A DNA stretch of 64,000 bases, taken from the NCBI GenBank assembly GCA_019239895.1, contig JAFAZH010000006.1:62001-126000 (forward strand), in the 5' to 3' direction. How positions within the stretch are numbered: the stretch's first letter is position 1; every line of letters starts with the position of its first letter. The DNA comes from Abditibacteriaceae bacterium. GTDB lineage: Bacteria; Armatimonadota; Abditibacteriia; Abditibacteriales; Abditibacteriaceae. The notes under the pieces were generated by a model, which saw nothing but the letters and a program-made list of their open reading frames with translations, had not been told where the DNA came from and searched no databases. Both the position numbers and the translations under genes were made by a program. Below, in pieces: positions 47,301 to 56,606 of the stretch.

Positions 47301-48060
47301 CAATTTTCTGATAGACCACCGGCGCATGTTGGATTACCTGTCCATTGCCAGTATCCAAGACCAAATCGCCATGCTTGTTGACATGAATATTTTTTGCGCC
47401 CTTGAAGCCTAGTTTAATGGCGTTGGGATTGGCCCCTGGCGCGACCTGAAAATCATATTCCAGTTGTTGCTGATTACCATAATAAACTAAATCAATGCCT
47501 TTATAGATCTGGGGATAGTTGACTCTTGCGTAATGAGCCACATTCGTGTGCCACTGGCGGGGATTGCGACCTATAAAATAGTTGCTCTTACTGGATAGCT
47601 CCTGTGCGCCGCTAATCTGGGGCACCCTATTAGCCCCCACGAGTTGCATCCGCAGCACCGCCGAAGTTGCCGCCTTGGGCCTAGCAGAGCCTGCCTGTTG
47701 GCTACCGTGCGTGCCCGCCAGTTTTTGCAGGGCTAATACGGCTTCAGTGGGTGTCAGAAATAAGTTGTAGCCCCGGCCTCGTGACAGGAATTTTACTGGG
47801 GACGCGGTTTGACCAGCATTGGCCTCAAAGCTGAGCGGTAACTGGCCATAAGAATGTTGAATTCTTTGTGCCGTGGCCAGGTCGGGCTTGTGCAACGAGG
47901 CCGATTTTTGCCATGATGTCGTTGAGCTAGGCACGATGGTGGCCTTAGATGACTGGTGCTGAGGGGTCGGCTGATTATGTAAAGCGGCAAGTAGAGGAAA
48001 ACCTAGAACACACAGACCCAACGAAGGCAATAGAGAGCCAGGTTTGTATAAATTTCTCAT
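41341..48060 (-). CDS. Giant secreted SBBP beta-propeller / beta-helix / Calx-beta protein, paralogue 1
   Basis: 2239 residues with a signal peptide. Order: an N-terminal domain typical of SBBP proteins (LSFEANAGQTASPVKFLSRG, VNYPQIYKGIDLVYYGNQ; about 60-290). SBBP repeats with STYLGG, AYITG and DAFVTKL units (about 295-760). A right-handed parallel beta-helix (NSIGTNAAGTAAVPNGGDGI, about 770-1150). Seven Calx-beta repeats of about 100 residues, each with SEAxG, TGTVTRN and VPATVTIPxGA (about 1270-1970). Two carboxypeptidase-regulatory-like folds (GNYVFTHLPSSTYRV). A C-terminal Ig-like domain ending NGQSNTIVAH. No anchor is visible. Probably a cell-surface adhesin or matrix protein. Confidence 0.85.
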   Translation of the reverse strand: MRNLYKPGSLLPSLGLCVLGFPLLAALHNQPTPQHQSSKATIVPSSTTSWQKSASLHKPDLATAQRIQHSYGQLPLSFEANAGQTASPVKFLSRGRGYNLFLTPTEAVLALQKLAGTHGSQQAGSARPKAATSAVLRMQLVGANRVPQISGAQELSSKSNYFIGRNPRQWHTNVAHYARVNYPQIYKGIDLVYYGNQQQLEYDFQVAPGANPNAIKLGFKGAKNIHVNKHGDLVLDTGNGQVIQHAPVVYQKIGGVKKAIDSRYELRGNREVGFHLAAYDPQHPVTIDPILYYATYIGGAANDFANAIAVDASGNAYITGGTTGAGYPVKDFSVTRPAFQNASGGGRDVFVTKLNATGTALIYSTYLGGSADENGNGIAVDGSGNAYITGYTLSPNFPTRFPYQATGTANVSEAFVTELNATGSALVFSTYLGGNAGPTGTTGIGTIGNAIALDSSNNVYVAGATSATNFPTVSGYQSAPVGGASDGFVAKLNFGFPIYSTYLGGTGDDRITGIAVDSANRAVVCGSTTSTNFPVKLAYQSSLNLGFGTTSTDAFVTKLSSSGQGLFFSTYLGGSGADAAAGVAVDNADDVYVTGSTASAFDFPVTAGVVQTFSSGGTDAFVTKIPGTGGTATYSTYLGGSGNDVGVGIQVDSLGRAYVAGNTVSNDFPTRGAIQAARSGPTSTFRDAFLTVLNPTASAYMYSTYYGGTNEEIVGGLALDSAGNAYIAGSTFSADFPATPGAYQIAQSSATNEAFVFKVGPPITSIAVTTAADTTGGPATSLRDAITTANANPGASIIFNIPTSDAGFSGGVFTLQPTSALPAITADSTTINGASQTGFSGDTNTSGPEIVLNGSLSAGADGLTLNSFNGNISGLVINGFAHGINIDGQAGSTFGNVVQGNYLGTDATGTTAVPNSASGIIIQNSAQSNTIGGLTAATRNIISGNGADGVIITGSNTTGNAVLGNYIGLQANGNTALGNGTGILISGGAFANPGSTISGNIISGNTGSGINLTTTSARNSVVQGNSIGTNAAGTAAVPNGGDGIFVDTGAAINTIGGISAGQSNLIANNGQDGIGVQGNTTTRNSIRGNVFLNNGGLGINLQTAGESFNVVTNNDLGDGDSGGNTLQNYPVITDARSINGSSPIIGTLNSTANATFTLDFYSISTPDPSGHGEAQTYLGAQNVSTDGSGNASFNFTYSGDLTGKYVTATATTANGNTSEFAANFQVISPVLTLSVTPNSFSEAAGPGVATGTVTRNTPNGAALTVNLFSNISGKVSFPATVTIPANQNSVTFSIDAIDNSIVDGDQTVVIVASQTGFTTGTASVTVTDDDVPTLSLTINPNIFSEAGGSNAATGTVTRNTLTNTAQTVNLSNSDPNSAQVPTTVTIPVGAASVNFSIGGIDNSVVDGSRSITITATAPNFIQASAQATVVDNDGPTLSLSVSPKTFSEAAGAGAATGTVSRNTPTTAALTVDLSSSNSKVQVPATVTIPVGAASVTFPINAIDDAVASGPQAVTLAANAANFNPGLAIVNVTDNDVPTLTIAVTPNSFIEGATNIVGTVTRNTPNAQAMVVTLTSSNPSRLRLPDTITIPAGANTTQFTVTPVDDTIANGNATITLTATAGSLTNKTTVTVVDNDSPALAVTINPGAISEAGGVATGTITRNFALTTDLVVNLSSSNTGATTVPATVTIPAGATSATFPVTAVDDTIAEGNRSVTITATTSNLSSTATVTVVDNETPALTLSLVPAVISETGGKINATLTRNTPTDAPLTVYLTKNIAENRLRLPVSVTIPAGTASFSFTIPVVDNTIVDGTQSITITATAGGLSSAVASVTITDNEIPSLTLTVNRNRFPENAGAHAARGTVTRNSPTTAALRVALSSDDRNKLRVPTSVLIPAKAKSVSFDIQAVNDGVAAGPRLVNITASATGFRPGTAAIVVTDVAPASSLSLAGRVTATTATGNVGIAGVTVTLDSLNLILDITTTDRSGNYVFTHLPSSTYRVAVSKPQYTFKPTSIRLDLNNSVRDVNFLASPVPVIAGSVTQHKSDGTVVGVAGVVITARGAGTVLTAKTDTNGVYTLKPKVVGSYSLVATKTNAKFTPASKPVSLTVTSPAATNINFTLNSVSTGTATSSGSSTPAAQVTRSSVALSTGSANAATNSVQLRFTGALDAEAASDPTHYTVEVNGKSVTVDSTSYNATSHTVVLALESGALQIGDHVAVSWNDVTDAKGATLNGQSNTIVAH

Positions 48061-48286
48061 AAGACCTCACAGGGGGAAATAAAAAGAGTCAATTGTCCAC
48101 AATATATCACAAAAACAGTAGATGCGAAAGTCAACGGCACAAAAAGTGCAGTCCGTCCTAAATTCTTCTGGCACTGACTGAGCATAATACAAAGGTAGAA
48201 GACTGACTCTGAAACCATCAAAACAGTTCCCTTGCGTGACGCGACGTGCTGCCTTTTGCTGTAAATTACATAAGGCATGTGATCTT

Positions 48287-48350
48287 CGTAATGGTGGAAG
48301 CAACATGGCCAGTCTGTCCTCTTTATGACTCACTCGGGGACGGTTCCTAT
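48287..48350. promoter_or_regulatory. Conserved upstream element of the giant genes, copy 1
   Basis: GTAATG-TGG--G and AACATGGCC at 48302-48310, and GTTCCT 41 nt further, recur at 55212-55274 with identical spacing. It lies 230-290 bp upstream of paralogue 1. Candidate structured leader or promoter element. The remainder of 48061-48419 holds no gene I can support. Confidence 0.45.
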
Positions 48351-48419
48351 TGGTTCTCCCGGTTAGAAGCCACGCCGCTACAATACGTTGGTGCGAATGG
48401 ATTTGAACCGTGAGGAGTT

Positions 48420-48468
48420 AAATAAGGGCAGGGTTGCCTCATAATTCGAGGCAACCCTGCCCTTATTT
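48420..48468 (-). terminator. Terminator of the second giant gene
   Basis: Perfect 21-bp stem (48420-48440 with 48448-48468) and 7-nt loop, starting 16 bp after the stop of the second giant gene. Confidence 0.85.
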
Positions 48469-48483
48469 GTAGGGAAGGAGTCT

Positions 48484-51400
48484 TCAATGCGCTATTATAG
48501 AGTTACTCCGTTGGGGGAGTGTGGCTCCCTTAGCATCGGCCACATCGCTCCATGAGACCACCACCTGGTCGCCACTATGCAGAGTGCCATGCGAGACGGC
48601 CAGCACTACGGCGTGAGTGCTGGCATTATAGCTGGCACTCTCCACGGCTACTGCTTTGCCGTTGACTTCAACAGTATAGTGCGTCGGGTCACTAGCTGTC
48701 TCAGCATCTAACGCGCCGTTAAACCGCAGTTGCACACTGTCGGTTGCTGCATTTGCACTGCTGGTAGATAAGGCAACGCCTGACATGATACCCTTTGCTA
48801 CTAATATCGTCTGACCACTGCTGAGAAGTGGTGCAAGCTGCGAGAAGTTAATGTCCTGAGCAACTGGCGTGCTAGCTGTCAGGTTCACCGATTGCGAAGG
48901 TGGCGTAAAAGCAGCGTTGCCCAAGCTCGCCGTGATAATGTAAATCCCCACCGATTTTGGCGTCAGCGTATACTGGCCGTTGCGGTCAGTGTGGGCGCTA
49001 AGGACGATGCTGCCAGCCCGTGCTGTAACGGTGACACCTGCCAGGCCAATAGCGGTGCCATCACTCTTGCGTTGAGTGACGCGGCCACTGATGCCGGGTA
49101 CAGGAGTGGCGGAGAAATCAATGTCGTGTCGGGTGGAGTTTAGATCAAAGGTGCGCGAACGGACGGCAAATTTATAATTTATCTTGCTCACCGTGATGGT
49201 ATAGGTGTTGTTGGGTAAGTGAGTGAATAGGTAATTGCCTGAAGCGTCGGTTTTGGTGATGTCTAGTAGTTGGCTGCCACTGAAGAGACTCACTATGGCC
49301 TGGCCTATACCCACTTTGCCTCTTGTTCCGTCCGCAGTAATGCGGCCCCCAATGCCCAGCGAACTCACTGCATCGGTGTCAGTAACCGTGACTGTTGCGG
49401 TGCCAGGCACAAAGCCAATCGCATTTGCCATTAAAGTGACGCGACTGGGACCAGCCGCCACATGGTCATTGACTGCTTCTATTGAGAAACGTATTGAAGT
49501 AGCTCCTATGGGAATGAGAACTGATGCGGGAACTCGCACCTCATTGGCATCCCCGCTCCCCAAAGTCACTCGTAAGGCAGTTGTTGTGGGCGTATTACGT
49601 GTCACTATGCCAACTGCCGCCTGCTTGCCTGCATTTTCCGAGAAGTGATCGCGGCTGACTTGTAACGTTAGCGTTGGCACCTCATTATCGGTGATTGTGA
49701 GCGCAGTGTTACTAGGTGCAAACCCATCAGCACTGGCCACTAAACTAATGGTTTGGTGGCCATCAGCTATGGAGTTATCTACCACTGGAATCACAAAGGT
49801 GGTCGAAGTGGCCCCGGCAGGAATGGTGACGGTAGCTGGAACATGTAAACGGCCAGGGGCATCACTGGACAAGCTGACTGTCAACGGGGACGTGGCAGGT
49901 GTATTACGCGCTATTGTGCCTGTGATGCTCCTTACTGTTTCGCTAAAGCTGGGTGGCGTTACGCTCAAACTCAACAAACGAGTCTCGTTATCTGTGACTG
50001 TGACTATCGCGGCATCGCTAAAGCCTGATGTCATTGCTGTGATAGTAGCAGTTTGATTCCCCGCAGCAATATTATCGTCTACCGCAGCCACTGAGAAGAT
50101 AGTAGAGGTCGCCCCTGCCGGGATGGTAACGTTGGTGGGAACTGTGGCTGCGCCCAGGTTGTTGCTCGCCAGGCTAACGACTGCGTCAGTATTCAGGGCG
50201 AAGTTACGGGTCACAATGCCTACCGCCGCATTAGGCCCAGCCGCTTCACTAAAGGTGGCTGGACTGACACTCAAATGCAATGCCGGAGAATCATTGTCCA
50301 CGATAGTGACAGTCGCCTTGCTAAACACGAAGTTGGGGGCATTGGCGATTAGTGCCACCGGTTCATTGCCATTGGCGATGCTGTCCTCTACCGGAGTAAT
50401 TGGGAAGTCCACCGTAGTGGCTCCTGCTGGGATGGTGACAGTTGTTGGCACGGTAACGCGATCAGGGTTGCTGGAACTCAGATCAACAACCAGTGGGAAA
50501 CTTATCGGTGTATTCCGCGCCACCGTGCCAGTTACGCTTTTAGCATCTTCGGTGAAGGTGGAGGGGGTGACACTTAGCACCAACGTTGGAATGTCATCAT
50601 CTGTCACACTCACCGTTGCCACGCCAGGATTAAAGCTAGCCGCATTCGCTGTGACAGTAACACTTTGAGTGCCGCAGGCAACTGCATCATCCACTGCCAT
50701 GACAGGAAACGTTGTGGCAGCCGCTCCTGCCGGAATGGTAATTGATGCAGGCACTTGAACTTTACCTGTGTTGCCACTATTCAAGCTGACAGTTAAGGTA
50801 TCGGTGGTAGCAGTATTGCGACTAACGATGCCCACTGCCGCTCCGCTGCCAGCACCTTCACTGAAACTGCCTGGGTTAATACTTAAAGTGAGGGTGGGCC
50901 CATCGTTATCTAACACAGTGGCTGACGCGGCCCCGGCCATAAAACCTGGTGCGGTGGCAGTCACCGTTATGGGACGGGAGCCATCTACGATGTTATTGTC
51001 TACCGCTCCTACTGAGAAATTAACCGATGCTGCTCCCGCTGGAATGGTGACGCTCGCAGGCACCTGGGCCGAATTAGGATCGCTGTTGGATAAATTAACA
51101 GTTAAAGCCGAGTTGGTGGGAGTATTGCGAGTTACTGTACCTTTAGCGGCATTTACTCCTGCCCCTTCGCTGAAAATATTAGGCGTGATGCTCAGAGACA
51201 GAGTAGGCACATCATTGTCGGTCACGGTCACGCTGGCTGTCCCGGAATCAAATCCAGCATGGCTGGCTACGAAACTGATGGTTTGGTCCCCATCAACAAG
51301 GGTATTGTCTACCGCATCTATTGAGAATGTAGCTGAAGTTGCTCCAACAGGAATAGTCACAGTTGGAGGCGTTATCGCTTTATTATGCTTGCTGCTGGAT

Positions 51401-54400
51401 AGGTCAATGGTAAGTGGCACAGAAGTGGATGTGCTACGTGTAACTGTCCCAATTGCTGCGCCATCCCCAGCGGCTTCGCTAAAACTACTTGGGTTTATAC
51501 TCAGCGTTAATGTTTGAGCTATTACTATCTGATCTTGACTGAATTCACTGGTATCCCCATTGGGAGCAGTCGCTGTCGAACTTACGAACTGGTTGCTCAA
51601 GTCACCACTAACATTGAAAGCAAAAGTTGCATTGCCATTTGCATCCGTAGCCACATTCTGGGTTCCTATATAAGATTCACCTTCACCGTACCCAGAGGAA
51701 TCTGCACTGGAATTTATGTAGAAGTCAATTGCAAATGACATATTGGCAGTGCTGTTCAATGTGCCACTAATGGTCGTGTTATTATTCGCAAAAGTTGCAC
51801 TGGTGATGACTGGATAATTCTGAAGATTGTTACCCCCACTATCAATATCTCCTGGATCATTAGGCGTTACTGTGTTGTAAGCCTCGTTACCCGTTGTGAG
51901 ATTAATGCCCAGACCGCCGTTGCTAAAAATCCTATTGTAACGAACCGAATTTCCCACGCTGGATAGTGTCGGGTCTCCCCCGATTTGCACACCGTCTGTC
52001 GTATTATAAGCAATGACATTGGCTTCCCCTGGCCCTGACCGTCCGATGATATTACTGCTGGCTCCTGCATTTACAGTAATGCCTTCAGTATTGCCTGATG
52101 ACATGGCCCCGGTGGCATCAGTGCCAATATAATTGCTAAATACCATATTGTTGGTTGCAGTAGCACCATTTATATTGATGCCATGAGTAAAACCACTTAT
52201 AACTAAACCTGAAATGGAGCAGTGCGAAGCCGTAATGGTCAGCCCATCTGTATTCGTTGGTGAGGTTGTTCCATCAAGCATAATCTCAGGCCCAACAGTA
52301 TTGGTACTTCCCGTAGATCTCGCCTGTGAATTGCCATCAATGATTGTATTATTAGCTGTAAGGGCTGGAAGCTGACTGCCAGGTCGAATGGTAAACACGC
52401 CAGCACTAAAGCCAGGATCAGTCGGAGGAATAGCAAAGTAGATGGCCGTGTTAGGGTTACTATTAGCGAAATTAATCGCTTCCCGTAAGGAAGTAACTCC
52501 ATCGTTAGCTACAACATCATTTGTTGTAGTTACCACAGCCATGTTATTAGTTGTTGAAAATCGAGCTGCAAAGGCGTCAACTCTACCCCCAAAGGTTGTT
52601 TGAGACGCAGATATGGTTGGAAAATTAGGAGAAACGGTAAAACCCGCGACATGAGCACGCTCAAATTTGTCTACAGCAATGCCTTTGCCCTCCTCGTAAT
52701 TATTACCACCCAAGTAAGTGGAATAAACTAGATTAGAGCCGGTAGAGTCGAGTTTTGTGACAAATGCATCATCGCCCCCGCCCCCGTAATTCGCTTGCAC
52801 AGGGGCTTGAAGAGGGAAATCAGTTGAACCTGTCGTACCAGTGACATATATGTTGCCTTTATAATCAATAGCTACCGCTTCCGCTTGATCGAAACTGCTT
52901 CCCCCTAAATAAGTCGAAAAGATAAGACCAGAACCCGATGCGTTAATTTTACAGACAAATGCATCGTCACCGCTCCCAAAAGGTTGTATCGCATTTACAA
53001 TGGGGAAGTCAGTGCTTGAGGTTGCTCCTACTACAACAGCGTTACCTCCTGAATCAACCTGGATACCATAGCCCATATCCTCTCCTCTATAAACCCCACC
53101 AGGACCAGTACTGCCTCCTAAGAACGTAGAATAAGATAGAGAAGCAGTACCACTCTTAGTGGTGTCCAATTTTGTCACAAAAGCGTCGGTCTGGCTGTGA
53201 GGAGTGGGCTGAAAACACCCCAGTGTTATGGGGAAATCAGTTGATGAGGTGTCTCCTGTGACATAAGCATTGCCTGCATCATCCACTGCAATTGCTGCCC
53301 CATAATCTGATGATGACCCTCCTAAATATGTGGAGTAAAGGACGCTTGAACCTGCCACATCATACTTCACCATAAAAGCATCTTGATCATTGCTGACTAT
53401 TTGGACAGGTTGATAACCGTTCTTCGTGGCTAGATCACTGGATGTAGTGAGGCCAGTTATGTAAATATGTTGAAAATTATCAACGGCAATCCCAAAACCC
53501 TCATCGTTTCCATTGCCCCCCAAATATGTCGAAAATACTAAGGATGCTCCCGAACTACTAATTTCCGTTACGAAACCATCATAATCACTGGCACCAATAG
53601 TAGATTGCTGCGGGTTCTTCAATGGAAAGTTGCGAGCCGAAGTGAATCCTGTGATATAGGCGTTGCCTGAACTATCTACGGCAATAGCCCGTCCGAAGTC
53701 GTTTCCCCCTCCAATATGAGTTGAGTAAATGAGCGACCCACTCACGGCGTCTAACTTAGTAATAAATGCATTACCAGATATAGGTTGTGATGAGTTCTTG
53801 GTCGGGAAATCAGATGAATGGCAATCTCCTGTTATATAGGTGTTGCTACTAGAATCAGTAGCAACGCCATATCCATAATCTTCTCCACTGCCGCCAAGAA
53901 AAGACGAATATGTTAGTACCGGGTCTATAATAATGGACTTACTTGTATCATATGCCGCTAAGCGAAACCCAACCTCGCGCTGGCCCTGTAAAATATAACC
54001 GCCTTGGATATGACGCTTGCTTCCATTCACTTCCTGATAGATAACAGGGGAATGTTCTATGAGTTGACCGTTGCCAGTATCCACAATTAATTCACCCTTT
54101 GGGTTAATCGATAGATGCTTCGCACCAGTGATGGCAAGCTTGATGGAGTTTGGGTTAGTCCCTGGCGCGACTATAAAATCGTATTCCAATTAGCGTTGGT
54201 TTCCGTAATAAACCAGGTCAACTCCCGGGTAGACCTGCTGATATTTAACTCTGCCATATTGTGAAATATTGGTGTGCCACTGAGTGGGATTATTACCAAT
54301 GAAATAATTACTTTTACCGGGCAACTCATGCTCGCCAGTTACTTGTGGAGAGTGGTTGGCGTTGAGAAGTTGCATCCGCAAAACCGTAGGTGCTGCCTGT

Positions 54401-54894
54401 TTGGTCATAGGGACTGACCGGTTGCCTTGGGGATGCGACTTGCGGGGTTGGGTTGCTGGCTTTTGAAGAGTAAGCACTGCTTCGGTCGGAGTTAAAAATA
54501 AATTATAACCACTCCCGCGTGACAGAAATCTAACTGGCTGGGCGACTTGGCCTGTGTTCGCCTCAAAACTGAGTGGCGATCTTAGATAAGCTTGTTGAAG
54601 ATGTTGTCTTAAGGCAGGAGCTAACTTATGCACCGAGCCTGGCCTTGAAGCTTGCCGTGGGGCTGATGCAAAAGCTGAATGCTCTGGCTTATAGGAAGCA
54701 GCTTGAAAACGGGCCTGTCCGCGGTGTTGAGGAGCCTTTAGTAGCCTGGCATTAAATTGTTGTACAGGTTGCAACTGGGGGAAGATAGGTGCGTCGAGTT
54801 CTTGTCCGATGACCAGAGTCCGGGCAAAATAAGAGCAAGCAAGCCTGAACACGACCAAAAGGATGGTCGAAACAACTTTTGCATAGAGCCTCAC
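48484..54894 (-). pseudogene. Giant secreted SBBP / beta-helix / Calx-beta protein, paralogue 2, broken by an in-frame TAA
   Basis: Two collinear segments in one frame: 54190-54894 (234 codons) and 48484-54189 (1901 codons from a TTG). They are separated only by TAA at 54190-54192. The aligned paralogue has GNQQQLEYDF, this one GNQR-stop-LEYDF, so a Gln CAA became TAA. Domain order matches paralogue 1: N-terminal SBBP-associated domain (split by the stop), SBBP repeats, beta-helix, seven Calx-beta repeats, regulatory-like folds and the same C-terminal domain (ALDAETASDPTHYTVEVNG). The remaining frame shows no other defects. Recent mutation, read-through or sequence error are all possible. Confidence 0.82.
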
Positions 54895-55137
54895 TTATGG
54901 GAACTACGGGATAATGATTGACACTATATCACAATGAGTCTTGGATTGAAACAAGGAGTATCAATATTGCCAATACGGTTTGTTTTCTTGATGTAGTCCG
55001 CTATGATGGTTTCTTGAGTAATGGCAGTCTGCATCCAATTCAGATTTCAGATTGCTGCTAAGAAGATAGTTAAGCACTTGGATATATCCTTGGAGTTATT
55101 GTCTTTGGCTTGAGTGTCACTGTGCGCCGTAATCCTT

Positions 55138-55167
55138 AGATATAAAAACCTCAGATATAAAAACCTC
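55138..55167. repeat. Tandem 15-bp direct repeat
   Basis: AGATATAAAAACCTC occurs twice without a gap in the 473-bp gap between the giant gene and the barrel gene. Possible paired binding site or promoter duplication. Confidence 0.6.
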
Positions 55168-55211
55168 CGTAATAGGGATTCAACACGGATTTCTTGCAAT
55201 GTTTACCTTTG

Positions 55212-55274
55212 TGTAATGTGGGAGAAACATGGCCGGTTTATCCTCTCTAATAACGCGCAATGGTGCGTTCCTGA
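55212..55274. promoter_or_regulatory. Conserved upstream element of the giant genes, copy 2
   Basis: Second copy of the element at 48287-48350, with AACATGGCC at 55226-55234 and GTTCCT at 55267-55272. It lies 320-380 bp upstream of paralogue 2 and 95 bp upstream of the plus-strand barrel gene, so it could belong to either. Confidence 0.45.
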
Positions 55275-55367
55275 TGTAAAGGCACTGGCTGGAAACAAGG
55301 ACACAGTCCAGTTGTTGAGCATGAGGGGACATAAGCCGAAGCGTGAATCTTTCAGGAGGTGTTGCAA

Positions 55368-56279
55368 TTGCGCAACAACACAGGGCACAGTTTTCGTCGT
55401 CCTCGTCAGGCCGTCGTGGCCGGGGCGGCACTGCTGGCTGTGGGTGGGTTGATGCTTTCCGGCCAAGAAGCGTTCGCCACCAGTTCAGGGCTGACGTTTT
55501 ATCCCTCAACAGACATCTACACCAAGCAGAATTTTCACTTTGACGCTGACTCGTTCGGCAAAGGGGTGAGAATGGATTCGGCGACTTCGGTCGGTCTGGA
55601 ATATGGAGCCGGGCCAGATAAAGACGGCGCTGGGGGACGCACTGAACTGGGGTTTGACTACCTGGTGTCGGCAGGGGGTGCGACGCCCATCGTTTCCAAT
55701 AGTTTCAAGCGTCTGACTTTTAACCTCAAAACCCAGTTGATGAACAATGATGCGAATAAAACGCGCGTCGTAGCGGGTGCCTGGGGTGTCGGCTCCAAAG
55801 ACATCGCGGCTCCCAACGTCATCTATTTACTGGGTTCAAAGGGTTTTACCTTCGGACGAGTGCATGTTGGTATCGCCCATGCGTTGGGCAAGACCGCTGC
55901 TCTAACCACGCCCTCCGGTAGCCATGACAAAACCTATTTGCAGTTAGGCTATGACAGGGCTATTGGTAAGAAACTGGTTTTTGCCACGGACTTTTATTCG
56001 GGTAAGTCGTCCATTAGCACCTTTTCGCCAGGTCTAATCTACAACTTCAATCCGTCTGCCGATATTGAAGTTGGCTACATCCGCTACAATGACTCTTCCG
56101 TTGGCGCAATTGGCCCGGCCTTTACTCGTAACCAGGTTTACCTTGGCTTCGACTACACCTGGGGTCCGGCGACTCCCGCGCCAACCGCTCCAGCGGCAAC
56201 GCCAGGAGTTGGCGGCACCGGTGCTGGTGCAGGTGGCGGCGGAGGTGGTGGTGGCGGCGGAGGTGGTGGTGGCGGCTAA
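55368..56279 (+). CDS. Secreted beta-barrel-like envelope protein with poly-glycine tail
   Basis: 303 residues from a TTG at 55368, chosen because AGGAGG lies 8 nt upstream; a GTG at 55359 overlaps the Shine-Dalgarno. Signal peptide (VVAGAALLAVGGLMLSG, ending EAFA). The body has alternating hydrophobic beta strands (VGLEYGAG, TELGFDYLVSAG, LTFNLKTQL, VHVGIAHALG, TYLQLGYDRAIG, IEVGYIRYND, QVYLGFDYTWG) like a small outer-membrane barrel. The tail is Pro/Ala-rich and ends in about 14 consecutive glycines. The long glycine tail after a barrel is unusual. Confidence 0.68.
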   Translation: MRNNTGHSFRRPRQAVVAGAALLAVGGLMLSGQEAFATSSGLTFYPSTDIYTKQNFHFDADSFGKGVRMDSATSVGLEYGAGPDKDGAGGRTELGFDYLVSAGGATPIVSNSFKRLTFNLKTQLMNNDANKTRVVAGAWGVGSKDIAAPNVIYLLGSKGFTFGRVHVGIAHALGKTAALTTPSGSHDKTYLQLGYDRAIGKKLVFATDFYSGKSSISTFSPGLIYNFNPSADIEVGYIRYNDSSVGAIGPAFTRNQVYLGFDYTWGPATPAPTAPAATPGVGGTGAGAGGGGGGGGGGGGGGG

Positions 56280-56434
56280 GCCGTCCACTAGACGACTCCG
56301 TTCAACCTCGGTTCAGGCTCCGGGTGGCCACGGGAGCATCTTAGATGTTATCCTGTGGCTTGCTTCTAAACGCTTTTTCGAGACACTGTAGTCCCGTCAC
56401 GACAGAGCGTTTGCTACCGAATTCGATTAGAATT

Positions 56435-56491
56435 AAGGACGGACGATTCGCCAGATCACTCGATTTGCGAGCCGTCCGTCCTTATTTTATT
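56435..56491 (+). terminator. Terminator of the barrel gene
   Basis: AAGGACGGACG (56435-56445) pairs with 56473-56483, followed by ATTTTATT. Stem 11 bp with a partly paired loop, about 155 bp after the stop. Confidence 0.75.
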
Positions 56492-56606
56492 CCGCTCTTA
56501 GTCCGACCCTTAACTGCCGCCATGTCGCAAGAGTTACTTTGCATTCTCATGCATGAGACGACACGACGCAGCGGACTAAGCGGAGCCGCGAGGAGCCTTA
56601 TCCGTT

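Noticed and set aside
48389-48410. String resembling a tRNA 3' end on the minus strand (GGTTCAAATCC followed by CACCA)
   Set aside because: The T-stem does not pair and upstream sequence is a terminator hairpin, so no cloverleaf forms. At most a fragment of an attachment site; coincidence is likelier.
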